Below are positions 49,470 through 60,094 of a stretch of DNA of 64,000 nt, piece after piece; positions within the stretch are counted from its first letter, which is position 1, and every line of letters starts with the position of its first letter. Made by a program: the position numbers and the translations under genes. The notes under the pieces were generated by a model, which was given only the letters and a program-made list of their open reading frames with translations, was not told the origin of the DNA and searched no databases. The stretch is from Asterochloris sp. CNOR1 (taxonomy: Eukaryota; Chlorophyta; Trebouxiophyceae; Trebouxiales; Trebouxiaceae): contig OZ017763.1 in NCBI GenBank assembly GCA_963969365.1, positions 868,001 to 932,000 on the forward strand, read 5' to 3'.

Positions 49470-50339
49470 TCAAGGAACAGTGTATTCAACATGAACCCCC
49501 GGAAGGCACAGTTCAATGACTTTGATGTTGCTTGAAACTGAAATGGGTGAAATGGGTGCATAATACAAAACTGTTGTCCCCACGGTGTGGTGCCCGTCAC
49601 CATTCTCATGAATCTCGCAGTGGTTGATGCCAGAAGCAACCAAAACCCGGCTGTTCTTTTCTATGACTCTCATCACTTTGAGCATCTCATTAGCATCTTG
49701 CTTCTTGGGCATGAGAGCGATGTGGTTGCGTGCCAGCTTTTCATGAGCCAACTCCATAGGTGTGAGGCCCTCCTTCACCAGGAAGATTTCGAGGCGTCGA
49801 AAGTCCTTGCGCACTTTGAGGATGTCAATGTCCACGTTGCGCTGGTAGATTGCTTGTAGAGTGTCCGACATGATTTTGCTGGGGAACGTCTGCTCCACCA
49901 TGAAACCCATGTCCTTCAGCTGATTGAGCAGCTCTTGGCCCACATGTGCCTTGCTGCAATTCACCAGAAGGCCACAGTGGTCAATGTCTACTGTGTTGCA
50001 CAAATATCTCGAATCCTGGTGCGGCAGAGCAGGGTGAAAGAGCTCAGCCAGTGTTTTTGAAGGGTGTTTGTGACCTTGCTCCAAGATGTCGACGGCCTCA
50101 GCTATGAGCTGGGCAGAGTCAGACTGCAGTTTTTACACAAGCACAAGGGTGTCATGGTTTGATGAATGAAATGGCCAAGAGACTAATCCTGAAAGGGTCC
50201 TCACCTGTGCTGCACTTGAAGCAGCTACATCCTGTTGTGATCTGGAAACTGCATTCCTGCTCCTGCAGATTGGCCTTGGTCTCTGAGCTGGGTGAGGAAT
50301 GCCCACAGGGTAGGGGGAAAGCAGATTGGCTGCAAACAT
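49470..50339 (-). CDS. Unidentified two-exon gene (262 residues)
   Basis: Exon 1 runs 50339-50205 (ATG; MFAANLLSPYPVG, then RPRPICRSRNAVSRSQQ) and exon 2 runs 50123-49470 in phase. The first 45 residues are Ser/Arg/Ala-rich and look like an organelle transit peptide. The body is charged and helical with several Asp/Lys/Arg clusters: VDIDHCGLLVNCSKAHVG, VDIDILKVRKDFRRLEIF, HEKLARNHIALMPKKQ, KVMRVIEKNSRVLVASGIN. I recognise no family. The 5' end is 134 bases from the divergent O-methyltransferase gene, so they may share a promoter. A possible further exon of the same strand at 49303-49175 (ALLHKTGLRRHRRMAIKN, ending GGHEHDE, TAG, with a GCAG acceptor) could replace the present C-terminus. No strong in-phase donor was seen to join it, though GAATG/GTGACG near 49607 in another phase is possible. 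Confidence 0.6.
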
Positions 50340-50472
50340 GTTCAGACTTTTTTGCCCTACTGAAGAGTGGATCTACACCACATCCATGTATTTCTTATCT
50401 TGTCAGGTCATCGATCTATTCTTACCTTTCAAGGTATTCTAAAGTGGGACAGACCACATCTGCTTGCAAGCC

Positions 50473-51554
50473 ATGGGAACTCTGCTTGAAGTTGCCATCT
50501 CACCCTTGTGGAGGCAGCTGCCAATTCCAATGCAAAGGTGCTTGAGTAAGCATGTGCTGGGACCTGTCAAGCTGGGGCGCGCTTTCCCAGGGCAGAAGGC
50601 TCATACTGTGAGCCAGTCTCTTCAGGTGCCCAGTTCCACGTCACTCTAAGGCAATTATGCCTCAACGCTATGTTTTCAGGTTAAGACAGCCTACCAAGTC
50701 CTGGACATGGTCAAAGCACATGCACCCATGGGCAATCCTCAGGCTGTTATCAGGACCATGGATCACTTTGGATGGCACATCAAGTTCATGATGAATGTGG
50801 GCGACAAGAAAGGACTGATCTTAGACAAGCACATCACGGCACACAAACCAAAGGTCGGTTCCCTGAAGCATTGGCATCAAGATGAATGCTCATGCTGAGG
50901 CAGGCCCTTTATGCAGCTGGTCTTGGAGTTGGGAGGATACTCGGGGTACAGTGCTGTGAGAATGGCTGCCAGCCTGACGGGAGAGGGTGTTAAGGTATAC
51001 AGTGTGGAGCCCAACGGGCAGCACCAAAATGTCATGCAGCAGATAATACAGCATGCTGGTGTGGAGTCTATGGTGGAAATTGTGCCAGGAACATTGCAAA
51101 CCCATTATCATGTAAGCAGTGTTGCATTGTTTCATACAGAGCTTGACACCCTTGGACATACCTTCACAAGCCTTCAATTGTTTGCAGGTGTTGCCGGCTC
51201 AACCTTTTGACTTGATCTTCATTGACCATGTGAAGGACTTGTATCTCTCTGACCTGATGTATCTCATGGATCATGGTTTCATCGGCAAGGGCACTGTTGT
51301 CATTGCTGACAACATACACGTTCCTGGTCAGTGACTTGTGCTTGGCATGGACAGCATGTGCATGTGAAGGGCAAAAACTTGATTGATGTTCAATGTGCGA
51401 CTGAATACAGGCTCTGTTTGCAGGAGCACATGAGTATCACTCTTACATGTCAACTCACAAGAAGGAATGGAAGACATTGGAATGCTGGACCAACCTTGAG
51501 TACAGCCTTATCATCAATGATCTTGTGCTTGTCAGTACCTATCAGCTCCAGTAA
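50473..51554 (+). CDS. COMT: Catechol O-methyltransferase-like enzyme
   Basis: Five exons agree in phase: 50473-50625, 50680-50853, 50917-51111, 51188-51326, 51424-51554 (TAA), for 263 residues. The enzyme transfers a methyl group from S-adenosylmethionine to a catechol hydroxyl using Mg2+. Landmarks of animal COMT are in order: NPQAVIRTMDHF, MMNVGDKKGLILD, LVLELGGYSGYSAVRMAASL (SAM loop), VYSVEPN, DLIFIDHVKDLY, GTVVIADNI, NLEYS. The Mg2+ ligands (Asp of FIDH, Asp-Asn of ADN), the catalytic Lys of HVKD and the Glu of LEYS are all present, so it should be active. The N-terminal 50 residues resemble the membrane-bound form in position but show no clear anchor. The similarity is to animal COMT rather than to the plant caffeoyl-CoA methyltransferases. 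Introns are short and clean, and the base composition is lower in G+C than in genes to the left. Confidence 0.92.
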
Positions 51555-51862
51555 CAGCAATATCCTATGGAGCCTCGAAATCATTCTGATCAAGACAAAC
51601 ACAGAAGTACTTGAGAAGTTGGCACGCTTGCTTTATGGCAATTGCACCCTTGCATGCTGCCACGAGGCAAAAGTGGAGTCAGGTGATGAAGGAGGCTGTG
51701 AGCTACATGCCCTCACAAACCCCCGGCAGGCGTTTCGTTCGGGCGGAGCACTAGGTCAAGGAGTGGCATTCGCCACAGCACGGATCTTCAATCCTGGCGC
51801 ACTCAGTGGCGCACCGTACGTCACTAGCCATGGTGTACAGAGGTGAGGTCTAAACAACAGCT
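51555..51862. other. Gap between convergent genes
   Basis: This is the 3' region of the O-methyltransferase gene and of the minus-strand fibre-like gene. No coding sequence was seen. Confidence 0.5.
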
Positions 51863-54800
51863 TCAAATACCAATGACAAGGAGGTAGACTGTGATGCCAG
51901 TCACAGCTGTTGCATTTGCATTCAGCACATTGACGACAACTGTTGTCGTTGAGAAGTTGTTCAGCGAACAGAGAGGCATGCTGCCCACAGTCGTTGTGTT
52001 TGTGATGGCATTTGCTTGGCAATTGAGCACAGTGGTGAAGTTGGCAGATGCGATAGAGAATGTTGTCTTGCCGCCTGTTGTTGATACTGCAGTGCCGCTC
52101 CATAGCTTGATATTGTTTGTGACTGTACCTGCATTCGAGAATGAGATGATGGGGATGCTGCTGAGATCAGAGTATAACCCTGTAAACGACGCAGCATTGG
52201 GCAGACTGATAGAAGGTGTTGCAATGATTCTGCTTGTAGCAGACACTGCTCCTGAGAACGTGGAGGTTCCTGACACAGCAAGAGTGCCCCCAAGGGATGT
52301 AGCAAATGCACCGACAGCAATGGTGTTGTTATGAGTTGTTGGTCCTGAAAACGAAGAGGTTGCAGATCCTGTCTGTGTGATGCTGCCTGTAATAGCACAG
52401 CCCCCACCCAGTGTGGTAGCCCCTGTTACCTGGAGCGTAGATCCTGCAGACAGTGGTCCTGCAAAGCTAGAAGATGATGTGCCAGACTGAACAAAGGATC
52501 CTGTGATGTTGGCTCCACCTCCAAAGGAAGACAGGCCCGTTACCTGAAGAGTTCCGCCAAGTGTTGTTGCAAAGTTGCCTACAGACAGCGCGTTGCTTAG
52601 CGTGGTGGTTCCTGAAACGCTGAGTGTACCGCCCAATGATGTGGCATATGCCCCCACGTTGAATGCATTGGAGTGAGTGGTAACCCCTGAGATGTTGACA
52701 GGGCCTGCAAACGATGATGCTGTGGACCCACTCTGTACCACCCCTCCAGTCACTGCCAGATTGCTGCTAAATGTAGCTGCACCCATGATCGTTGTGCCTC
52801 CCCTGAGGATGGTGGTCCCAGCCACATCAAGTAAAGCCTGTGGGGAGCTGGTGCCAATGCCCAGGTTTCCAGTGCCAGCCTTAATCACAAAGCGCGTCTG
52901 TGCAGCCAAAGATGCTGCCCCAGATGGTTTCTGAATCACCAAGAGGTCATTGCCTCCAGCAGAGTCGTCAGATGCTATAAGTTGTAAGGTGGAGCATACG
53001 TTCCATAATTGTAACTGCTCATGTATATGCTAGCTGATGTGTTGCTTGAACCCTGCAGGACAAGTGTAGGAGTTGTGCTCATCATTGTCAGGCTGTTGTT
53101 GTTGATTTGTACTGGGTTGTTTGCAGTGAGTGTTCTGGCTACGGTCAACGTGCTGGAGACTGAAACACTGCCTCCCAGAGTGACATTACCAGAGGCTTGG
53201 GCAAGCACACCCATTATGGATGTCTGGCCCAATGCAGAAGTTCCTGTCACTCCCAACGACTGAGAGGCAATTGCACCTGTGACGGAGAGAGAGGCCAGAT
53301 TTGTTGCTCCCAATATGGAGGCGCTTTGAGCAACATTCAACGTCTGGGCATGAATGGTGAACACCCACAGACAGTACTGAATCGTTTGTGACCTGCAGAG
53401 CACCAACATCTGCCTGTGTTGAGGCTGTGATGTTGGTGATTGTTGCAGATGGACATGTCAGGCTAGAGGCAGATAGCGCAGCAAAGGTCGCCGACCCAGA
53501 GAAAGTGCTGTTGCTGTTGACTGTAAGGGTTGATAGAGTAGTTTGACTGTTGACGGTCAGATTTGTTAAAGTTGTTTGTCCTGATATTGATGCATTTGCC
53601 AAGCTTGATATGCCGCTGACATTCAAAGATGACGAAAGAGTGACAGGGGCTGCAAAAGTGACTGTTGACGAGCTGCCTGTCTGTAGCAGGTTTCCAGGCA
53701 ATGTACATGTTGATGAGGAAGAGCTGCCCAGTGTAGACGCCCCTTGTACTGTAAGTGTTGCCAGAGATGTCGCTCCAGACACGGTCAAGTTAGAATTGGC
53801 CACCAACCCGCCGCTGAATGTCGTCTGCCCATTGCCTGACTGCGTCAGTGAGTTAGAGTATGAGATGTGACCTGCAAAGGAAGATGTTTTTGTTGAATCG
53901 GTTTGATTGATCATGGTGGACAGAGTCAAAGGCTGTGAGAATGTGGACGCTCCAGAAACAAGCAGGATGTTGGACACAGAAAGGTTAGCAGTAGAAGTTT
54001 GCCCGGTGGCATTGAATGCAGTCGTGTTGAGTGCATTTGCTGTCAACGTCCCTGGGATGGTGATGCTCCCTGAAGGAGAAAGGGTCATGGCGTAGGCTCC
54101 CGAGTTGTCTACTTGGTAACCTCCACCTGATAGCGGCGAGCAGCTGATCCACTCCCATCCTCTTGGCGAAGAGCTGCTGCCGACATTGACAAATGATGCT
54201 ACTCCACGCCCGTTGCGATTCCAGGCAACAGTGTGACCTGCAGCGCTGATAGAGTTTGGTACCTGAAAGCTTCCATCACTGGCAGATACCAAGATGGGAG
54301 CAGATACGGCAACACCAGACGAAGCAGAAATGAGAGCAGCAAATGATGTTGGTCCAGCTATTGTGTTTATTGATGCAGAGTTTGTCTGCAAGAGCGAAGA
54401 AGAGAGAGACAGGGGTGCATTGAATGCAGAAGAGCCAGAGCAAGAAAGGGATGACAGAGAGGCAAGGCCAGATGCAGTGAGTTGTGATGCTGAAAGCAGG
54501 CCCTGAAAAGCAACAGATCCGCTTGAAGTCTGTTGCAGTGTTCCTCCAAAAGTTATGTTGTTTGTAGATACGTCACTGAAGACGACGTCTGACTGCACGG
54601 TGATGGACTGAGCAGAGATCGCATTGAACGTTGCGTTCTGGCCCACGGTCAGCGTGTTGGTGATGACTGTGGGACCTGCAAGGCATACAGGCGCCCCTGA
54701 ATCCGTTTGTGATAATGATGTGGCTGTGACAGATCCAAGAGAGCTTGCACCAGTGACTGTGAGTGAAGATGCAGAGCTCAGTCCAGAGACTGATATGCTT

Positions 54801-57800
54801 GATGCCATCAAGGCCCCCTGCATTTGCAAGTCGCCATTTGAAGACAACGTCATCACCTGTTCAGTCTGTTGCGTTGTTGAGCTGTAGGTGTACCATGCCC
54901 AGGAGCCAAAGCTCAGAATACCAGCAACCTTGTCTTTGTAGTCCCAGTCATAATATGCACCTGCAACAGGGGGCTGTGAGCTTAATGCAGCAGTGGCAGA
55001 AAGCGTGCTGCAAGTCACTGAGGTTGCAGATACTGTAGTACAAGACAGAGGCCCCAAGGTAGCTGTCCCTGATGACTGCTGCAGATTGCCAGACAAAGAC
55101 AAAGTGCTCAATACAGCAGATCCATCTACCACCAGGTTCTTCTTCACTTCAGCATTTCCAAGCAGCAACATGTCAGCGTTAAGAGTACTGCCCCCCTGTA
55201 CTGCAAGTGTGGACCCAATGTTCAATGTGGAAGACACATTCAGAGCGTCCACTGTAGCTCCACCCTGAAGAGAGAGGCCACTGTTCATTGCGACTGGGTT
55301 TTGACACGTTAAGGTTCCAAGGAGCTGCAGAGGTCCTGTAATACTTGATGCATCCTGAGTGTTCTGTACCATTGGACCCATGAATTTTGACAACCCTGTA
55401 CTTGTGAAGTTGCCAGTTGACAGATTGGATAATGATGACAAGCCCGCAGCCTGCACTGATGCTGTTATCAATGGGCCACTGAATGTCGAGACCTGTGTGC
55501 TTGTGTTGGTCAGCGGCCCACTTACTTGCAGTGCACTATTGAAGGTGGTGATGCCTGACACATTCAGTGATGATGCAAGGGACAGTGTGCCTCCAAAAGA
55601 CACTGGGCCGGTCCCGTTTTGGGTTATAGCTCCTGTGAAGGCAGCGTCTCCTGCACAATTCAGGCCGGAATTGACTGTGAGACTCTGGCAGGCAATACTT
55701 CCTGAAATTGAAAGCGATCCCGCAAGAGTAGCGCCTCCGCCAATCGACAGATCCCCCAATGAGGTCAGAGTTGAGCAGTTCAGCGATGTCAGCGTTGAGT
55801 TGCCCGTCACGCTGAGGTTCTGAGCCACCTGCAGACTAGAAGCTGAAGAACTTCCCAGTGAAGATGTCTGTGCAGTGAGTGTAGAAGATGCAATTCCTGA
55901 AGCAGAGATGCTGGTTGCTGTCAGTGGCCCCTGCAGTGTGTTGGAGGATGTGTTTGATGTCTGGTTGATGCTTCCACTGACATCACAAGAGGCAAACGCT
56001 GCGTTATTTGCTGCCACATCATTAAGGTTTGACACACCCTGAACCGAAAGCATGCCGCCCACCGTGACAGCTTTGTTTGTCTCAATATCTGCCGCAAACA
56101 CAGAAGGCATGCTTGGGTCTTGTTGATTGAGGCTAGCCATGGTCGCGCTTTGCATAGCAGATGGTCCAGCTACTGAAAGGGACGTCATCGTTGTACTACC
56201 AAGCGTGGTCGTGCCAGCTTGTAGACTTCCTCCCGTTATCAGATCGCCGCTGTCGTCCACAGTTATAGACCTCCCAATCATTAGCTGGCCTGTTGATTGA
56301 CCTGCAGCTAGCACTATGTTGTTCTTGAAATCCAATTGGGTGATGCTGACATTCCTACCCACCAGATCAAGCATGCTCGTCATGCCAGCTACATTGAGGC
56401 TGCTTGCAATGGAAGCACTGCTTGACAGAGACATAGATGTTCCCACAAAGGCACTTGATGCATTGATGGAGTCTGCAGTTAAGCCCCCTGAAACTGACAC
56501 CCCATTCTGGAAAGAGGACAGTTGTGACACAGTCAGCTGGTTTGCATTCAGAGATGTTGTCTCTAAGCTTGTGACTGTCGCATCCCCAGCTTGAAAGGTT
56601 CCGCCAATAACTGCGTTTCCAGTGCTTTGGATGTCTTTAAGCTGTGTCGAACCCGTAACGTTTAAAGATGACCAGCTGGATGAAGCACCATTGACTGCTC
56701 CAGACAAGTTGCACGTGCTAGAGACATTGAGGTTTTGTAATGATGCTAGACCTTGCACTGTCAATGTCGCACTGCTGAACATTGACTGTGCATTGATCAG
56801 AGTTGCGTTGATTGCAGTCTGCACTGTGAGTTGACTCAAAGTTGTACCTCCTGATATCAGACTGTTTGACTGCAGAGCCCCCATTACATTGGCAGATGAT
56901 GCCTGTAGACCTGCAGTCGTTGTTGAACTCAATGTGGTGGTCCCCTGCACCACAAGGGAGCTGCTCAGCGTTGTCATGCCTGTGATGCTGACTTGGCTGC
57001 CGTTCTGTGCAAGACCGCCTGTGATAGTGACATCCTTCAGGTTTGCTGCTCCACCCATCTGAAGCGTGTTTGCTGACAGCTGTTTTGTCACATTCAAGTT
57101 GTCGTTAGCAAAGACGGGAGATGCAAAGCTCACAGTAGACTGTGTTGCAGTTTGAAGCAGAGATCCACCAAAGGCAGCATTCCCCGAGGTTAGGGTGTTG
57201 GTTGAAGTGCTTCCCAGGAAAGCGTACTGCCAAGCATTGACAGACGAACCAATGCTGCGCGATCCTGAGGGCAGCAAGTCAATGCCAAGAGGGCTTGCTA
57301 ACAGATCGCTTGCAGCGCCTGATGTTGCTATGGCTGCAAGCCGTGGGGTGTTGGTCACATTGCTATAGTCGATGCTTGTCAGACTTCCTGTTAGATCAGA
57401 GTAACTTCCACTGAATGCCACTGCTGCAAGGGAAGGTCTTCCAAGCAGGTCGCTATATTGACCAGACGTTGCAACTGCAGCAAGGTCTGGTTTGTTGACA
57501 ATCATCGTGAGTCCTGTGGTGGCGTCCCAGTCGGCAGAGATTGTAAAGGTGCCATCCGTGAAATCTGGTTTGTTCAAGATTGCTGCAGGGCTGCTTGCAG
57601 GCGCATCCCAGTCTGCTTGTTGGAAATCAGGTATAGTCGGCTTGTTCCTGATGAAACTCAAGCTATCTTCAGGCGCAAGCCAATCCGCTTGTTGTTGTGG
57701 GGGTAGGTCTGTGAGTTCGCTTGCAGACCCCGTGAAGTTACCTCCTGCCAAGGTGATGCCGCTGGGTGCGTTGATCGAAGTTACGAAGTTTGCTTCATCT

Positions 57801-57844
57801 AAAACTTGCAGCTTTTGGATGTTCAAAGTCTTGATGCGGTTCAT
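51863..57844 (-). other. Virus/phage-fibre-like beta-repeat gene, likely endogenous giant-virus relic (fossil)
   Basis: The minus strand is coding over almost 6 kb. The product is built of short Ser/Thr/Gly-rich repeats. The N-terminal part has ADW-x-A...ILNKP units and YSDL...LAAVA-SG units. The long middle part has units of the LTVSGTTTL / SSLNVSG / LQAGTTTL type, which fold as a beta-helix or triple-stranded fibre. A small globular C-terminal domain ends it. Such proteins are typical of phage tail fibres and of giant DNA viruses of algae and protists, where they are surface or fibre proteins. The reading frame is open for most of its length, with about two interruptions; these may be introns or decay. 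The neighbours are intron-bearing genes, so this is one captured gene rather than a whole provirus. Little decay suggests a fairly young capture, or a gene put to use by the host. Viral origin is inference. Confidence 0.7.
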
Positions 57845-58508
57845 CCCTGTTTTAATACAACAAATTTACTCGGCATGTATCGTAGAGCTTGCCACAGTAA
57901 AGAAGGAAAGCCTCTTGTGCATGCCACGGTGCTGCTGAGTATAGTTGGTTTTGTAGCACCAGAATCTGTAATCAGAGCTTTGTGTTGAAATGACAATTGC
58001 TACACTTCCTGTTGAGCTGTTGATACGTATATTCTCGTTGGCAACACTCCTTGACTACGAAAGTTTCACTCAAGGCGCACTGTGATCCACGACCAAGGCT
58101 TGGAGATCTACCTTGCTTGACAACGCTTGGCATCATCCGTACTTGGCCGCTACCTTCGCAATGAGTTTCAGGCAAAGGAATGGTGCTTACTTGACGACCA
58201 AAAGAAAACGAGCCAAGCGGGCGACTAGCAGTTATCAGTACACAATGAAGACTGATGCTGTCACTAGATTCAAAAGAGCTGCTGGCATTGCAAAGGAAGG
58301 ATATAGAGGCAACTGGACGGTGGTCTCATGTTCTTTGAAAAGCCTGCTTGCAGAGACTATGATGAAGTGCACATTCTCTCCTCCTGAAGCTCAAACTCAT
58401 TCTGATTACTGCTCTTGAACCACAGGTCATTGCTGGAATCCCTAAAGTTTTTTCCGGAAGGGTCGTCTTGCAGAGCAGAGCACCATCGATTGCTTTTGAC
58501 AGGGCTAG
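57845..58508. other. Gap, with one doubtful small open frame
   Basis: A plus-strand frame at 58161-58418 begins with ATG (MSFRQRNGAYLTT) and is very basic (KRKRAKRATSSYQ, then RFKRAAGIAKEGYRGNW). It could be a small protein gene or a terminal exon, but nothing else supports it. The rest is the 5' region of the fibre-like gene and the 3' region of the gene ending at 58509. Confidence 0.3.
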
Positions 58509-58576
58509 CTAGCCAATATCCAAGCTGGCTAGCCAATGTCCCTGTTGGCTAGCCACCAAACTGGTTAGCCACCAGA
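58500..58576. repeat. Degenerate 20-24 bp tandem repeat (CTGGCTAGCCA)
   Basis: GGCTAGCTAGCCAATATCC, CTGGCTAGCCAATGTCC, TTGGCTAGCCACC and CTGGTTAGCCACC follow each other. Each contains the palindrome GCTAGC or a decayed form. The array overlaps the 3' end of the gene at 58509-59513, where it encodes repeated W/L-x-S words. Confidence 0.85.
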
Positions 58577-59513
58577 AAGTATGGCAAGCTGGGCAGTGCC
58601 TTACAGAGGGGAGATGGACACACTTGGCCAGCTTTATCAGTTTGTTGCTCACAGACGTTCTCAATGCAAGCAAAAGAGTTGCAATGTCACACATGGAGTG
58701 CTGGACCAGTTTGTCATGATGGGTGGTCGCCAATTGCAAATCAGCCTCCCAAGCCTTCCTATTGGCCGCCTCGTCAGAAATGCTGTATTGCTTGCCTGGG
58801 AAAAGGCGTGTAGGGACACAGAACATTCTGTTATGATCATCGTTGTCAACGGCTTGCATGATGACTCCCTCTGGCTTGAAGTTGTAGTACTGGGGTCCAG
58901 CATCTTTAGCAATAATGTCGCCCCAAACATCCTGCATGAAAGACAGGGGATCAGCTCAACGGACAAGGGTCGGCTCAGCTTCTGGCTATGTGTCGTGTTG
59001 GATGCACCTCTTATGTACGCCAGCCTTACCGCTGGCCGTTCAACGATGTGATATTTGCCTGCGTCCCTCTTCTCTCCCTTTCCTGTTACGCCAATCATGT
59101 GTGGCCCAGCGCCCACACCACCCTCTCCGATTCTGACCCGCTCATATGAACTCTCATCGATAATCTGTTCAACGTTTGACTTGAAGCCGAGCACAATGGT
59201 CACGCCAGTCTCATTGACAATGCAGGCAAGGTTTTCCCGCACCAGCCTGCTGGTCATGTGAAGTGACATGCAGCGCGCCTGCACGCATAGCAGCTTATCA
59301 AATCTGAAGCAAGTCAATGAAAAAAAGGGGGACACAACAGCAGGACAGGGATGGGACATACAGCACATGATGCAAGGCTATCAGGGCACCAACCTTCTGT
59401 TCGGACTGTTGTAATATATCTGTAATTGTCAGTGTTTGCTCCTCGCTGAAGGGCTTGCCACGAATGCTACTCACAACAGTTTTCTCTGCCATATTGTCCT
59501 GCATGTTGTGCAT
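58509..59513 (-). CDS. Unidentified three-exon gene (about 263 residues)
   Basis: Exons 59513-59394 (ATG; EKTVVSSIRGKPFSEEQTL, then ITDILQQSEQK), 59278-59030 (LHMTSRLVRENLACIVNETG, then VTIVLGFKSNVEQII) and 58931-58509 (DVWGDIIAKDAGPQYYNF) agree in phase. The second exon has a Gly-rich loop (RIGEGGVGAGPHMIGVTGKG) that resembles a nucleotide- or phosphate-binding loop without being a classic Walker motif. The third has CVPTRLFPGKQYSISDEAA. No family is recognised. The start could lie in another exon upstream, since an acceptor-like GCAG sits just after the first ATGs. Base composition is lower in G+C than the main part of the window. The last 20 codons are made of a short DNA repeat (see 58500-58576), so the true end may be shorter in relatives. 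Confidence 0.6.
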
Positions 59514-60094
59514 GTGACCAACAGTTCTGCCCCATGGCGTGGTGAAACCTGTACTGCCTGTCAAGCCCTGCTACTGCACAAGTCTTGGTCCAGCTCGTAG
59601 CAGATCCGGCTGCTGCTCAGTACTTTACTTGCACAGGCAGTTGCAGTAGTCTCAGCTAGCCAGCTGATGGCGCATAGCACAAACAGCGCAAGGTGACCCT
59701 GCCTCCTTTGCACAGATCTCCTTCATCCACGCACGCACTTGCACTGCGCCAGCACACCAGAATCACTCACCAGTTTGATGAGGCGGGGCTTGCGTGCTCA
59801 GAAAGCGTGGAGATTGGTCAAAGCTGTGCTGGGTCAACACAAATCCCGGTGGTCTCCGGCTACCTCCTGGACCGTTGATCTCAAACACTGGCGTGAGCTG
59901 GTGCTGTTTCTCGGGCAGTGTGTGGCGCCCCAGTTCAATTTGGCTGTCTGTGCTTGCAGACCCGTCGTGCATAGCCCTCCAAGCTGCTGATGTAGCAGCC
60001 CAGCAGGTGGGCTACACGGCTCTTATGACATTGCCAGGATGGACATACAGGGCCGCAGCTGTGGCAGCCCTAGCTAGGGTTTTAACAGTTTCGC
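59514..60094. other. Gap before the LINE
   Basis: Nothing recognisable as coding was found. The frames that are open here do not continue the reverse transcriptase seen from about 60100, which fits a 5'-truncated insertion whose left edge is near 60095. Confidence 0.5.

Noticed and set aside
51891-57938. Plus-strand open frames opposite the fibre-like gene
   Set aside because: They are antisense shadows of the Ser/Thr-rich repeats; the minus strand explains the region.
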